Shown one piece after another: positions 54,276 to 64,000 of a stretch of DNA of 64,000 nucleotides (position 1 is the stretch's first letter; every line of letters starts with the position of its first letter). The notes beneath the pieces are model-generated. The model was not told the DNA's origin. It saw only the letters and a list, made by a program, of their open reading frames with translations, and did no database searches. The stretch is from Galeruca laticollis (lineage: Eukaryota; Arthropoda; Insecta; Coleoptera; Chrysomelidae): the NCBI GenBank assembly GCA_963921935.1, contig OY998179.1, positions 18,659,114-18,723,113 on the forward strand, written 5' to 3'. Position numbers and translations under genes: made by a program.

Positions 54276-56599
54276 TAGTCTGTTTCTTATTGTCTGACAG
54301 CACGCGAAAATGTCACAGATGCTAGTCAGGTAGTAAATGGTAGTAAACCATAAGCGTCCACGTTCATCTAAGGAATTTATTTACTATTTAATTTTATACC
54401 CGATCTGATATATAAAGGTAATATAAATGTAAATTCGGTTAGTTAAAACAACTAACTGACCTTCACACATTTGTAGAGTACATACAGTTAAAACAATAAA
54501 TTATTTTTGAATTAATCTTGTAATGCAACTATTCTGACTAAGTATTTCATTAATTATCTTGAGAATTTGAAGCAGGTCAATTTTTGGGAGACATACTCGT
54601 ATTAACAAGCCTTGTATCAATTCATTCTCCAGATAATTACTTTCTGATTTCCGTAATGTTGATAATAACATTTCCAAGAAACATTACAATAGGGTCCTAC
54701 TAGGGATTGTCTCAATGACTACTTAGAAATTTTGCAGATATATACGGTGAAACTTGGTCTCGCCCAAATTTGTATAATTTGTTTTGCTTAGAGTTCCATA
54801 AGTGTTAACTGTGTTGTGAAAAATGTCTTCAAGTTTCACCCCAGTAAAGAATAAGAGCGTGCTCAATTTACAAACGAAGACTGTAGTGTTAAATGTGCAT
54901 GATGCTGTTGTACATCAAATGCCGGCTGCTACTGTTAGAAATATAGTTTCGACATGTTCCAATATGACAGGAGTTAGTGAATCTACTATTTACAGGCTTC
55001 TAAGAGAGAGGAAAAATGGAAATATATCTCCACCTAAAAACTCAACTGGAAGAAAACCATTTGACCTTGATGAACATATGCAAAATACAATAAGACGAAA
55101 ACTACATGAATTATATTTTAAAAAAGAGATCCCAACCCTTGACATAATTCTAAGAATGGTAAAGGAGGACAAGAATTTGCCTGACATAGGGCGAAAAACT
55201 TTGTGGGAAATATTACACAAATTAAATTTTACTAGGGAGAAGCAAAGTCGCAAATCACAACGAAGAAATATTATGTTGGAGACGCCAGTATTTACGAGAT
55301 ATCCGAAAATACAGACAGGAGGGAAAACAAATCTATTATCTAGATGAGACATGGATCAATGAAGGACATTCAGTAAAAAAAATATGGCAGGACAAAAGTA
55401 TTCAAATCAGTCGTCAAGCTTTCATAGAAGGTTTATCTACTGGACTGAAAACTCCTATCGGTAAAGGTCGCCGACTAATAATAACGCATATTGGATGCAA
55501 TCAAGGGTTCGTTGAAGGTGGTTTACTGGAGTTTCAGTCAACATCAACCAAAGACTATCATGAAGAAATGACTGCAGATGTTTTTGAAGAGTATTTTACA
55601 CGAATTAATTCCAAATAATGCTGTAATCGTTATAGACAATGCCACTTATCATTCGCGATTAACAGAAAATCTTCCATCTACCTCTTGGAGAGAAGCTGAT
55701 ATTAGAAACTGGTTAATCGTAAAAGATATACCATTTGAAGATGATATGTTGAAAAAAGAACTTTTAAACGTTGTTTCAGATCACAAGCTACAATTTAAAA
55801 AGTTTGTTATTGATGAAATAGCCAAGAATCGTGGGATAACAGTGCTTCGTTTGCCGCCATACCATTGTGAATTAAATGCGATAGAGTTAATATGGGCCCA
55901 AATGAAAGGTTATGTAGCTAGACATAATAAAACATTTAAAATGAAAGATGTTCGTGAACTCTGAAGTACTCATTGACAACAATAACTGAAGAGAACTGGA
56001 GAGATGCTGTGAATCATGTAATTAAAGAGGAAGAGGAAATGTGGGTTTTAGATAACCTCATAGAACAAACTATAGAACCGATAGTGATCTCTCTCGACGA
56101 GTCTTCGGATGATTTTTGTATGGCCAGCGAAGAGGATGATACTATAGATTGAATTTTATATTTCCTATAAATGGTATGTTTACTTTACTTAATATACATT
56201 AATTCATTGTCAATGAATTTGAATTATGAAAATTGAACTATATTTTCTTTAATTAATTTAATTTAATAAAAATGAAAATGAAACTTGTTAATAGGCATAA
56301 ACGAATGAATTTTATTTCAACTGTAATGTTGACCGAATCTAATTAAAAAAGCAAAATGAACTAATATCGTAATCTCCGCCACTGCCGCACTGTTTATCGT
56401 TTAACTGGCATTGTTTATTACCATATTGTATTTTGAGCTAAAACAGGGGTGTATAGATAACTAATACAGACACCTACTTGTTTTGCATTAGAATTTTAGT
56501 ATTTACTTGTAAAATTCTTAGGATCACTCTGTAAGGGATAATTTTCTATTTGAATATTTAATGAGGCTACTGTGCTGTCAGACATTAAGAAATAGACTA
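54276..56599 (+). mobile_element. Tc1/mariner-superfamily (IS630-like) transposon
   Basis: Terminal inverted repeats TAGTCTGTTTCTTATTGTCT followed by GACAGCAC, and the inverse with two mismatches, with TA outside both ends (54,274-54,275 and 56,600-56,601). A single transposase gene lies inside in + orientation. This element differs in ends and protein from those at 37 and 43 kb. It sits just downstream of the globin donor site, hence probably in a globin intron. Confidence 0.8.
54823..56152 (+). pseudogene. DDE_3-type transposase, broken
   Basis: ATG at 54,823 opens a frame with an HTH (VSESTIYRLLRERKNG), then DLDEHMQNTIRRKLHELYFK and PTLDIILRMVKED. A shift near 55,290-55,320 leads to IYYLDETWINEGHSVKKIW (first catalytic D) and TPIGKGRRLIITHIGCNQGF. 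A second shift near 55,580-55,600 leads to NNAVIVIDNATYHSRL (second D) and LRLPPYHCELNAIELIWAQM (catalytic E). A third near 55,960 restores the C-terminus (ENWRDAVNHVIKEEEEMW ... EEDDTID) to a stop at 56,152. The acidic triad is intact; three frameshifts disable it. The LPPYHCELN(A/P)IELIWA signature is widespread in insect transposases of this class. Confidence 0.82.
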
Positions 56600-56601
56600 T
56601 A

Positions 56602-56829
56602 ATAGAAATTTCTATTTTTTTTCAAATTTTTGTGCCTTTTTTAAAACGCCTGCAATAGGCCTTATTATACAACCAAGAGGGTAATAGGGCCCTTGCTTAA
56701 AATTCGATTTTTTTAAAAAGGCCCACAAAATATAACGCTTACACGTGTATTTATAAATTTAAAATATTTTTAAAACAAAATAACCTAAAAAAGGGCACAA
56801 ATATTCAGCTTTTAAAAGAAACTATGGCA
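56602..56829. other. 3' side of the pogo-like element
   Basis: Contains ggccttattatacaaccaag; AATAAGGCC also occurs near 61,213 at the other side of the pogo-like gene. These may be subterminal repeats, but exact ends were not fixed. Confidence 0.4.
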
Positions 56830-58176
56830 TTATAAAATGGTTCATTAGCAACACTTTGGACAAACAAAACATTCCGTATCGCGTTGTGTTAACCCTAAAC
56901 AAGCTTCATGACACCATTTTGCGCAAGTTACACATTGTCTCATGTCAAGTTTGTCTTCAGTTCCGCAAAGAAAACAGTACCACGAACCCGATGTCTGCTG
57001 TTGAAGGTTTAGATTTTTTTGCTGCAAACTTCCTGGAGGTAGCATATACTGATGTCGACTTTGTGCTAATGGATGAAAAAAGGTCTTTCGTTACCACTTG
57101 CGCTTAATAATTAAGGGATTTTTTCCTGTCAGCTGTGTTATTGTTTTCATTCTTGGTTGCAAAAAGCTCAGAAGTAGGAAGCAATTTCTTAAAAGACCTA
57201 TTAAGAACTTCATTACTAGTGTCCATCATGATGTTGTCTGTCAACGTTTTATCTGTAGCTGTGGTCCCCTCCGGCGATTTTCGTGATTCGTCATTTTTTA
57301 CTGGTGTTTTTTCTCCATATTTGCTGCTTCCTGCTATTGCTGAATTTTTCACGATTTTTGCTAGCTTATTTAGCGGTACTCATCATCGGACTCAAATCTA
57401 TGATCCGTTGTATTTGTAGCGTTATCAACTTCTAAAATATTAGGAATTACACTGCTGTTTGTGTTGTCTCGCAGAATTCCTTCATCAGGTACAGGTCGTT
57501 CAGGGTCTTCTAAATGGCGCTGGGGCAAATGCTGACTCTGGAATCCTTTGTGGATAAAGTGGAAACATTCCAGTGGCTTCAAATCCGCTAATAATATTTT
57601 CATACGTCATACATTTGGGTCAGACTTTGGTAAAAATTTTACCGAATCGACTCTTATTAAGACGTCGATCTGGATGCGTATCCCAAAATTTAAGCAGTCC
57701 TTAATCCCAGTGATGCTCAAAGGATCTGTAAACTGCCTTATCCAGTGGTTGGAGTTCATGCGTCGTATTTCAAGGTAGACAAAACAATCTAATTCCAAGA
57801 CGGTCTGCAGCGTCCACAATAGAAATATCCAGATGACAAGAGGCTCCATCGAAAACTAGTAACGCCGATCCATTACCTTTGTAGCGAGCTAGATGTTCAA
57901 TAAACTGAATGAAAAGTGATGTTGTCATGCTACCCTTATCTGGTATTTTTACCAGGGCACCAGCCGGTAAAGCATCTTGCCATTCTGGTTTCAACCTTTT
58001 CCCTTTGAAAATAACCATAGGGGGTATGGTGTTTCCTAGTGAACTACAATACCCCGCAATAGTCACATTATCAGCGTGCTCATGTGCTACCATGTGAATT
58101 CGTTTCGCACCCCTTTGTACAATTACTTATTGCTGGTGGTGGACAGTCAAACGGCAACCCTTTTCATCCATGTTAA
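56830..58176 (-). pseudogene. pogo-like transposase, C-terminal part with PHD-like finger
   Basis: Continues after the piggyBac insertion. From 58,176 the - strand reads NMDEKGCRLTVHHQQ (first catalytic D, then a stop), RGAKRIHMVAHEHADNVTI, AGYCSSLGNTIPPMVIF, SALLVFDGASCHLDISI (second D) and LFCLP-NTTHELQPLDKAVY (third D), with stops at Trp-like places. It continues to ENIISGFEATGMFPL, the normal end of the DDE domain. A low-complexity stretch follows. Last is a PHD-like finger near 57,045-56,845: SGSWYCFLCGTEDKLDMRQC, VTCAKWCHEACLGLTQRDTE, CFVCPKCC. Such a finger is known in some insect pogo/Tigger-type proteins. Multiple stops. Confidence 0.83.
58173..58176. repeat. TTAA target site (left)
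   Basis: TTAA next to CCTTCATGGGAC. The partner TTAA is at 60,650-60,653 next to the inverse of CCTTCATAGGAC. TTAA duplication is diagnostic for piggyBac. Confidence 0.9.
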
Positions 58177-58374
58177 CCTTCATGGGACGGACATCAAAAT
58201 TTTACGAAAAGAACTAACTGGGGTCCGAGAAGACCCCATGCGTAAAATTGCAGAAATGCTGTATTTTTCTTTAAATTAAATATATAGAAAAGAAGTTTTA
58301 TTAAAGTTTTACTATTAACCATTTATTAGTCAAAAATCATCACGAAAAAATACAAAATACCCTAATCACTAATA

Positions 58375-60256
58375 CTACTAGCTACATATCATTTTAACAT
58401 TTTTACAAACTATCCCCGATTTTGAATGTTCTAGTCACACAAAGTTATTACACCTAATACATACTTTTCTGTCTTTTCCTCTTTGACACATATGGCAGCG
58501 CCCCCTGGTAATGTTTTGTTGTTCAACTCTATGTTCTGTTGCATCCAGTAGTTCGGGAAAAACGTCTGTCATATGCCGTTTTCTATTCGTCTGAATGTAT
58601 TATTATATCGCCGGAGAACGTTTTTCTTTATGAGTTCTTTTCCTAGTCCCAAAATATACATTTTACGTTTATCCAAACTGTTTTTTCGCCAATCCGGGTT
58701 TTGCAGTGACCACAATTTATAAGCATTTATTCCTGCGATATCTATAAGATGCGAAAATATTGCCATTGGCCAGCGGTTTGACTTTCTCTGCACTGTATAT
58801 TCTTTGGCCAACTTATCTGAAGTGTCGACAGCACCTTTTGTTTTGTTGTAATGAAGAATAATTTCTGGTTTATAGTGCTGTTCTTCTCCAGCTACTTTAC
58901 TATCAGTATGCTCACTTGAAAGTAAGATGACAGCATGTTTTTGTTTTAGAACATAGGATACTAGCGTTCTTTGATTTCTAAAAGCAAACATACTTGAAAA
59001 CTCTTTCTTGTACGATGCCGGTAGAAGTTACCTGAGAATAAATGTTTTATTTTTCCGGAGGGATCCACATAAAGTAATATTTTTTTTCCACAACTTGTCA
59101 GCAAGTTCTAAACTTGTAAAAAAATTATCAGTCGTTATTCCAAATCCGCCTTCCAAATGGTCTGTCAAATCTAGGACAACCCTTTGACCTTGACCCTTTT
59201 CCGCTTTGTTACCTTGTTTTCCTAAAAATTAATAGATACATAGGCATATAAAGTTTGCCTATATTGCTTTTCAAATAACTTACCCAAATAAACTTGCATG
59301 TTTGCAATATAAGAAGTGGTGCAGTCCACAAGAGCCCATATTTTGATTCCATACTTATCAGGATTACTCTTTATATAGACTCGGAATGGTGCCTTACCCC
59401 TAAATGGAACAAGCTGCTCATCTACACATAGTTGGTCGCCAGGATTAAGTGATTTTTTACAATTAGACGTGAAAATATCGAATATATCTCTTATCGGAGC
59501 TAGCTTATCTACTAATTTTCGTTCTTGTCTTGTTTGAAAATTATCAAAGCGTAAAAATGAAGTAATTTGTTTGAATCTGTCTCTTGACATTGCAGCAGGA
59601 ATTATAGGACGACAGTAAGAAATATCTTGACACCAGGGCATATCGATAGCCTCTTTCGATCCGTGAAGTGCGCCAAGAATAAGCAACAGTCCAATATAAG
59701 CTTCAATCTCTGTAGAATCAACAGGTACAAAAACTTTAATTTTATTCGGATTTTCTTCATTCCATTTATCATAATATGTTTGTGCTTTTCTGTTTGTTTC
59801 GGTTAGTATTATGTTCAGAATATCCGGAGATAGGAAATGAAGAAAAACGTCTTTTATACTTGAGATATCAGAACTGTAATTTGTAAGGCCTAGAGCATGT
59901 CTCCGAATATTAGCTTTTGAACGTCTAACTTTTGTGTTTCTTGGAATTTTTGACCACTCAGTTCCATCTTTAGATTTATATACTGGAATGTCCTGGCTGT
60001 TACTAACTGTTGGTTCCTCTGGGTTCGTTTTCTCTATACTTTGATCAACAACTATTACATCATTTTCTTCCTCTACTTCTGTGACAATGGCTTCATCTTC
60101 TAAGTCACTCGATGTTTCCTCATTGATAACACTATCAAACTCTGGATCATCACTTTCAAGTATACGTAACATCTCATCGTCAGTAAGCCCCTTGCGATTG
60201 TTTGTAAATAAAAACTGACTCACATTCAAAACGATGTACCCTACTCGCAATATCAC
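58375..60256 (-). pseudogene. piggyBac transposase with one intron
   Basis: The N-terminal acidic region begins KGLTDDEMLRILESDDPEF; the ATG at 60,256 may not be the real start. The catalytic domain has LCVDEQLVPFRGKAPFR (first D) and IWALVDCTTSYIANMQ. A 62-base intron (59,222-59,283: GT at 59,283, AG at 59,222 on the - strand) must be removed to read VYLGKQGNKAEKGQG. It continues with FGITTDNFFTSLEL (second D). A TAA at 59,028-59,030 replaces a Glu (LR-stop-LLPASYKKEF). Then come GAVDTSDKLAKEYTVQRKSN (third and fourth D) and, in a shifted frame after 58,575, a Cys-rich C-terminus (CHMCQRGKDRKVCIRCNNF) with another stop where Cys is expected. So one nonsense codon, one frameshift and one late stop. 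Confidence 0.88.
59222..59283 (-). other. Intron of the piggyBac transposase gene
   Basis: Donor TTTGG/gtaagttattt and acceptor tattaatttttag/GAAAAC on the - strand. Splicing restores an unbroken frame; unspliced reading stops at 59,222. Confidence 0.85.
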
Positions 60257-60564
60257 AAGAGACTAACCCGAATATTCAAGTCTAAAAATTATATCGCAGT
60301 GCGGGGAATTCTCCATTTGAACTGGTAATTTACATTTTACAATTATATGGGTAAATTCCCTGTGAGTAAACAAAAGTTAAATGTATGGGATTCCCTGATT
60401 TTACTAACAGTTACCGGGATTATTTTATCGGACGTTAAAGGCTGACCGGGGTCTGAAGAGACCCCTGGAATATAAAACTATTTTTTGTTTATACCAGCCA
60501 ATAAAAACTACTAAATACATCATATTTTATAAAAATTATTCATAAACTGCAGCTAGATGAAAGA

Positions 60565-61164
60565 TCAATGTTTAAAAATTTGCGTTTGCAAAGATACAGC
60601 AAAACATACGTCATGGAATACAAACGGACCCCGGCCAGTCCTATGAAGGTTAAACAAGTTTTGAGGGTTTTGATGGATATCCATTTCCTGGTAAATTTCA
60701 GAAAGCTTGGTGAAATAATCGTTTACAATATATTTGTTCAACTTTTGCGCTCTTCCTGGGTTCATTAATTGAGTTTTCCGTTTAGAAAGTTGCGGGTTTC
60801 GTTTCAAGAATGCGTAAAGCCAATCTTCACCGGCGACTTCCTTGCTCATACAAAAGGGATGTTTAATGTTGTTTTCGACACAAAATTTAAAAACTGATCG
60901 CCTCACCAAGATTGGAGTTAATGGTAGTCTTATTTCACATAAACGAATAACTCGTTGAGCAAATTCATTTTCTTGTTCTTTCGTCAGTGCTGCAGCCCTG
61001 CCTAACTTTCTTTCTACCTTTCCCGATTTAAGGTGGTTTCTAAGCGTCCTTCTGGGGTTTTTGTAGCGATCTGCGGCCTCCCTCTGAGACAGTACTCCCT
61101 TATTTACCGCATTTATAGCCCTTTGCATCTGCTCTGAGCTCCACTGTGCACGTCGTCTAGGCAT
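60565..61164 (-). pseudogene. pogo-like transposase, N-terminal part
   Basis: ATG at 61,164: MPRRRAQWSSEQMQRAINAV, GVLSQREAADRYKNPRRTLR (Psq-type HTH), then the CENPB-like domain (FAQRVIRLCEIRLPLTPILV, KEVAGEDWLYAFLKRNPQLS) and YQEMDIHQNPQNLFN up to the TTAA at 60,653. The coding sequence then jumps over the piggyBac element to 58,176, where MDEKG continues in frame. The bases 60,565-60,650 read as open frame but belong to the piggyBac end. No stop lies within this half. Confidence 0.85.
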
Positions 61165-61214
61165 ATTCTTTGTAAGTATCTGAAAAAAAAAGAACAACAT
61201 TTATCGTCGTTTAA

Positions 61215-61230
61215 TAAGGCCCGGGCCTTA
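61215..61230. repeat. 16-bp perfect palindrome
   Basis: TAAGGCCCGGGCCTTA, just upstream of the pogo-like gene. Confidence 0.85.
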
Positions 61231-61490
61231 ATCGCAGAATATTAATGGGCCTTAATGGCCGACGTGACAATTAAAAGTTATAAATTAAAAAAACTCAACA
61301 ATCTCTTACCTTTTCGCAACTATTACTTTTCCGCCCAACCTTTCTATATGCGAGAAAAGTATTGGTTTGCCCAAAAAAAAGCATTTTTTTGAGTTATTTT
61401 TACGTTATCCATCAACAACAACCCGAAAAAACGGTTTTTAGAAAAAAAATCCTGTGTGTATGTCGGTGTCGTCGTTGTCGTCGGACACTT
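61231..61490. other. No recognised gene
   Basis: 5' side of the pogo-like element; includes a short GTC/GTT run near 61,465 but no coding evidence. Confidence 0.35.
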
Positions 61491-61494
61491 TTCC

Positions 61495-61830
61495 TTATAT
61501 GTCTTGTTAGCACGATACAGCCTCCGGAGTGCAATAATCAGCAATTTTATGATTGAATATTATTCAGGGCATCTCACTGATGAACCCTATTGATTTTCAG
61601 CTCACCGGAGCCAATACAACAAGTGCTACAGTACTTTAAGTACGATATTTTTGTCATTTTTGGAGAAGTTTCAGTTTGTTAACACGATACAGCCTCCGGA
61701 GTATATACAAGTGACCAATTTTATGATTGGATGTTATTCAGAGCGTCTCAAAGATGAACCCTATTGATATTTAACTCAGTAAAGCCAGTACAACGGGTGA
61801 TATGGTACTTTAAGTACGATATTTTTATTA
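61495..61830. repeat. Satellite-like tandem repeat, about 172 bp, left part
   Basis: gttagcacgatacagcctcc at 61,506 recurs as gttaacacgatacagcctcc at 61,678, 172 bases on, and the rest of each unit matches well. The second unit is cut by the Penelope element at about 61,831 and resumes at about 63,797. Confidence 0.85.
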
Positions 61831-62215
61831 GTGTTTTTAAATGAAACTCAATGTCTCTAGTTAATTCCACAATATAATACAAGTTATTGAAAATTCTAAA
61901 AAATTGACAATTGTTTCGATAAATCAATATCATCGTCAGAATGACAGAAGTTACATTTCATTTTATGCCTACCTGATGTTTAGTAGTTATATTTGGCTAG
62001 ACCAAGAAGTAACATAACTTGTGATTGGATTAATATATGTTTATAGAAAAAAGAAGAAGATGTGATATTACAAATATTGAAGCTTAGATATTATTAGCCC
62101 TATGGTGATATCCTGGATATCATTTTTCCAATTAAGATCAGTATAAATGTGCAATGATATAGAAAACCAGGAAAACTATATCTGCTGATCTTTACAATTA
62201 TCACTTAAGAAGACA

Positions 62216-63027
62216 GTTTATTAGTGGAGAATTCCCTAGATTTAACTGTTCATTGACAACTTCATATTGTGGGTTTCTTAAATGTCTTCTAATTTCCAGT
62301 TCTTCAAGGAAATCCAGTTCTTGTTTCTTTTCACAAATATGCAGTACTTCTAGTGTTAGGTGTCAATGAATGATTGGTGTCAAGTAGATGTTTTGCGTAG
62401 TGGGATTTATCTGGTTGTTTTAATCTGTATGCTCGTAAGTGCTCACTGTATCGTATTTCAAAATTCCTAAGGGTCTGACCCAAATAGACAGCATTACATT
62501 CTGGACATTTGAGTTTATATATACCTGACTTCTTTAATAGTGGTATTTTTGTTTTTACATTTAACAATTTTGTACTAACGTTACTTTCTGTTTTGAAAGA
62601 AATTGTTGTATTCGTTGCTGAAGATATTATCTTTGAAATATTATTAGAAATATTTCCTGCATATGTGATGGTTTTATAAGTTTTAATTTCATCAGCTTGT
62701 TTAGGATATATTAGTTGTAATGCCACTTTTTCCTCTTTTTTAATAATTAGTTTATTTATCATATCTAATGGATAACCGTTAGATGTTGCTATTTGTCTAA
62801 TTGTATTAATCTCTCTATCAGAATTACATTTGTTCATAGGAAATGAAAAAGCTCTATGTATCATTGAATTATATGCTGCTAGTCTGTGTGACACAGGGTG
62901 GTTAGAATTGAATGGAATTGTTACATCAGTTTGTGTTGGTTTTCGGTAAATTGAATAATCAAGTACATTATTAACTCTTTGAATTTTTAAATCAAGAAAA
63001 TTGATTGAGCTATTTTTTTCAATTTCT
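62216..63027 (-). pseudogene. PLE family 1, RT thumb and GIY-YIG endonuclease
   Basis: Open on the - strand: SSINFLDLKIQRVNNVLDYS, HRLAAYNSMIHRAFSFPMNK, QIATSNGYPLDMINKL, SGIYKLKCPECNAVYLGQTL then RYSEHLRAYRLKQPDKSHYA and LDTNHSLTPNT, then a shift. The endonuclease motif (GIY, CPEC, YLG, R, H) is complete. The RT catalytic part is missing on this strand because the sequence flips at about 63,027. Confidence 0.85.
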
Positions 63028-63518
63028 ATATCACCTATTTTAGCAAACATTTTTATGGACAATTTAGAAAGAAAGATCTTTGAAAGTAATATTTCGAAAA
63101 ATATTTTATTTTGGTATAGATATGTAGATGACATATTAGCTTGTTTTATGGGTAGTGAACGACAATTAGATATATTTTTCAACCACATCAATAATTTACA
63201 CCCGAAAATTAAATTTACATTAGGAATTTTGAAATACGATACAGTGAGCACTTACGAGCATACAGATTGAAACAACCAGATAAATCCCACTACGCAAAAC
63301 ATCTACTTGACACCAATCATTCATTGACACCTAACACAAAACTAGAAGTACTGCATATTTGTGATAAGAAACAAGAACTGGATTTCCTTGAAGAACTGGA
63401 AATTAGAAGACATTTAAGAAACCCACAATATGAAGTTGTCAATGAACAGTTAAATCTAGGGAATTCTCCACTAATAACTGTCTTCTTAAGTGATAATTGT
63501 AAAGATCAGCAGATATAG
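63027..63518 (+). pseudogene. PLE family 1, RT motifs B-C joined to endonuclease C-terminus
   Basis: SPILANIFMDNLERKIFESN and WYRYVDDILACFMGSERQL (catalytic YVDD) continue to HPKIKFTL at 63,222. There the sequence jumps, in a new frame, to endonuclease residues RYSEHLRAYRLKQPDKSHYA, LEVLHICDKKQELDFLEELE and LGNSPLITVFLSDNC, ending at TAG (63,516-63,518). The whole thumb, linker and GIY motif are missing here. Confidence 0.85.
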
Positions 63519-63796
63519 TTTTCCTGGTTTTCTATATCATTGCACAGTTATACTGATCTTAATTGGAAAAATGATATCCAGGATATCACCATAGGGCTAA
63601 TAATATCTAAGCTTCAATATTTGTAAGATCACATCTTCTTCTTTTTTCTATAAACATATATTAAGCCAATCACAAGTTAGGTTACTTCTTGGTCTAGCCA
63701 AATATAACTATTAAACATCAGGTAGGAATACAATGAAATGTAACTTCTGTCATTCTGACGATGATATTGATTTATCGAAACAATTGTCAATTTTTG

Positions 63797-64000
63797 TCAT
63801 TTTTGGAGAAGTTTCAGTTTGTTAACACGATACAGCCTCCGGAGTACATACAAGTGACCAATTTTATGATTGGATATTATTCAGAGCGTCTCAAAGATGA
63901 ACCCTATTGATATTCAACTCAGTAAAGCCAGTACAACGGGTGATATGGTACTTGAAGTACCAAACTTTCGTCATATTTGGATAATTTTCAGTTTGTTAGC
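63797..64000. repeat. Satellite-like tandem repeat, about 172 bp, right part
   Basis: gtcatttttggagaagtttcagttt continues the interrupted unit. gttaacacgatacagcctcc starts again at 63,821 and the next unit at 63,995. The array runs out of the window. Confidence 0.85.

Larger units (their letters stand above)
58177..60649 (-). mobile_element. piggyBac-superfamily transposon
   Basis: 2.47 kb between TTAA duplicates, with terminal inverted repeats CCTTCATGGGACGG / CCTTCATAGGACTGG and a nearby paired block (gg(g)gtccgagaagacccc on the left, ggggtctgaagagaccc on the right). The transposase gene is on the - strand. Inserted in the pogo-like transposase just before its first catalytic Asp. Confidence 0.9.
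61831..63796. mobile_element. Penelope-like element family 1, copy C, inverted-repeat structure
   Basis: Left arm about 61,831-62,470, right arm about 63,222-63,796, inverted with high similarity. The arms carry the terminal region plus the 3' part of the endonuclease. From 62,470 to about 63,027 the - strand encodes the RT thumb and linker. From about 63,027 to 63,222 the + strand encodes RT motifs B and C. Thus one copy is joined head to head with a partial one. It is inserted in a satellite unit; the 48-base right extension of copy A is absent. Confidence 0.85.

Overview
The window is AT-rich eukaryotic DNA, almost certainly from an insect with a large, repeat-dense genome. It holds almost no host coding sequence. 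The two pieces I would call host gene are one exon of an insect-type globin (about 53.67-53.95 kb, + strand, donor site visible) and one well-bounded but unidentified exon (5.88-6.03 kb, - strand, acceptor and donor visible). Nearly everything else is transposable elements, many inserted into one another. The insect assignment rests on the element families (BEL/Pao, Dong-like, DUF4817-type mariner transposases, CryptonI-like recombinase, pogo-like transposase with a C-terminal PHD-like finger), on the globin exon, and weakly on a short CCTAA run. I cannot name the species.

Layout. 0-5.2 kb: a non-LTR tail, then a decayed BEL/Pao integrase split by a Penelope-like element (PLE family 1) with an 11-bp target duplication. 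5.9-9.0 kb: the host exon and a Ty3/gypsy integrase split by about 1.6 kb of unidentified sequence. 9.0-14.3 kb: two further PLE families, a non-LTR RT piece and a mariner-type fragment. 15.5-19 kb: a tRNA-derived SINE with an 11-bp duplication, PLE and non-LTR scraps, a palindromic repeat, and a candidate small DNA transposon. 19.5-22.7 kb: a Ty3/gypsy element whose middle is replaced by a non-LTR ORF1. 23.3-24.2 kb: a Crypton tyrosine recombinase. 25.8-27.9 kb: a structure with inverted arms of about 400 bp. 27.9-40.3 kb: one non-LTR element split by a complete, young BEL/Pao retrotransposon (29,412-36,092; duplication gtaac) and by a TA-flanked Tc1/mariner-superfamily element (37,478-40,025), which itself carries a 456-bp solo LTR (duplication ataa). 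40.4-42.4 kb: two more non-LTR fragments. 43.2-45.6 kb: a second mariner-type element with inverted arms of about 740 bp. 46-47.5 kb: a decayed copia element. 48.4-53.1 kb: PLE family 1, interrupted by a reverse-strand non-LTR element whose TAA tail in turn holds a Dong/R4-like element. 54.3-56.6 kb: a third TA-flanked mariner-superfamily element. 56.8-61.2 kb: a pogo-like transposase gene split by a piggyBac element (exact TTAA duplication; transposase with a 62-bp intron). 61.5-64 kb: a 172-bp satellite interrupted by an inverted-repeat copy of PLE family 1.

Most reading frames carry stops or frameshifts. The freshest are the BEL element (LTRs differ at 1 of 416 positions; one nonsense codon in the integrase) and the Dong-like element (over 650 open codons). 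The insertion order read from the nests shows repeated waves of activity. I found no gene cluster pointing to a new cellular system. The strongest novelty candidates are structural: inverted arms that duplicate coding sequence in PLE family 1 and in the 43-45 kb mariner element, the inverted-arm structure at 26-28 kb, and the four-level nest at 28-40 kb.
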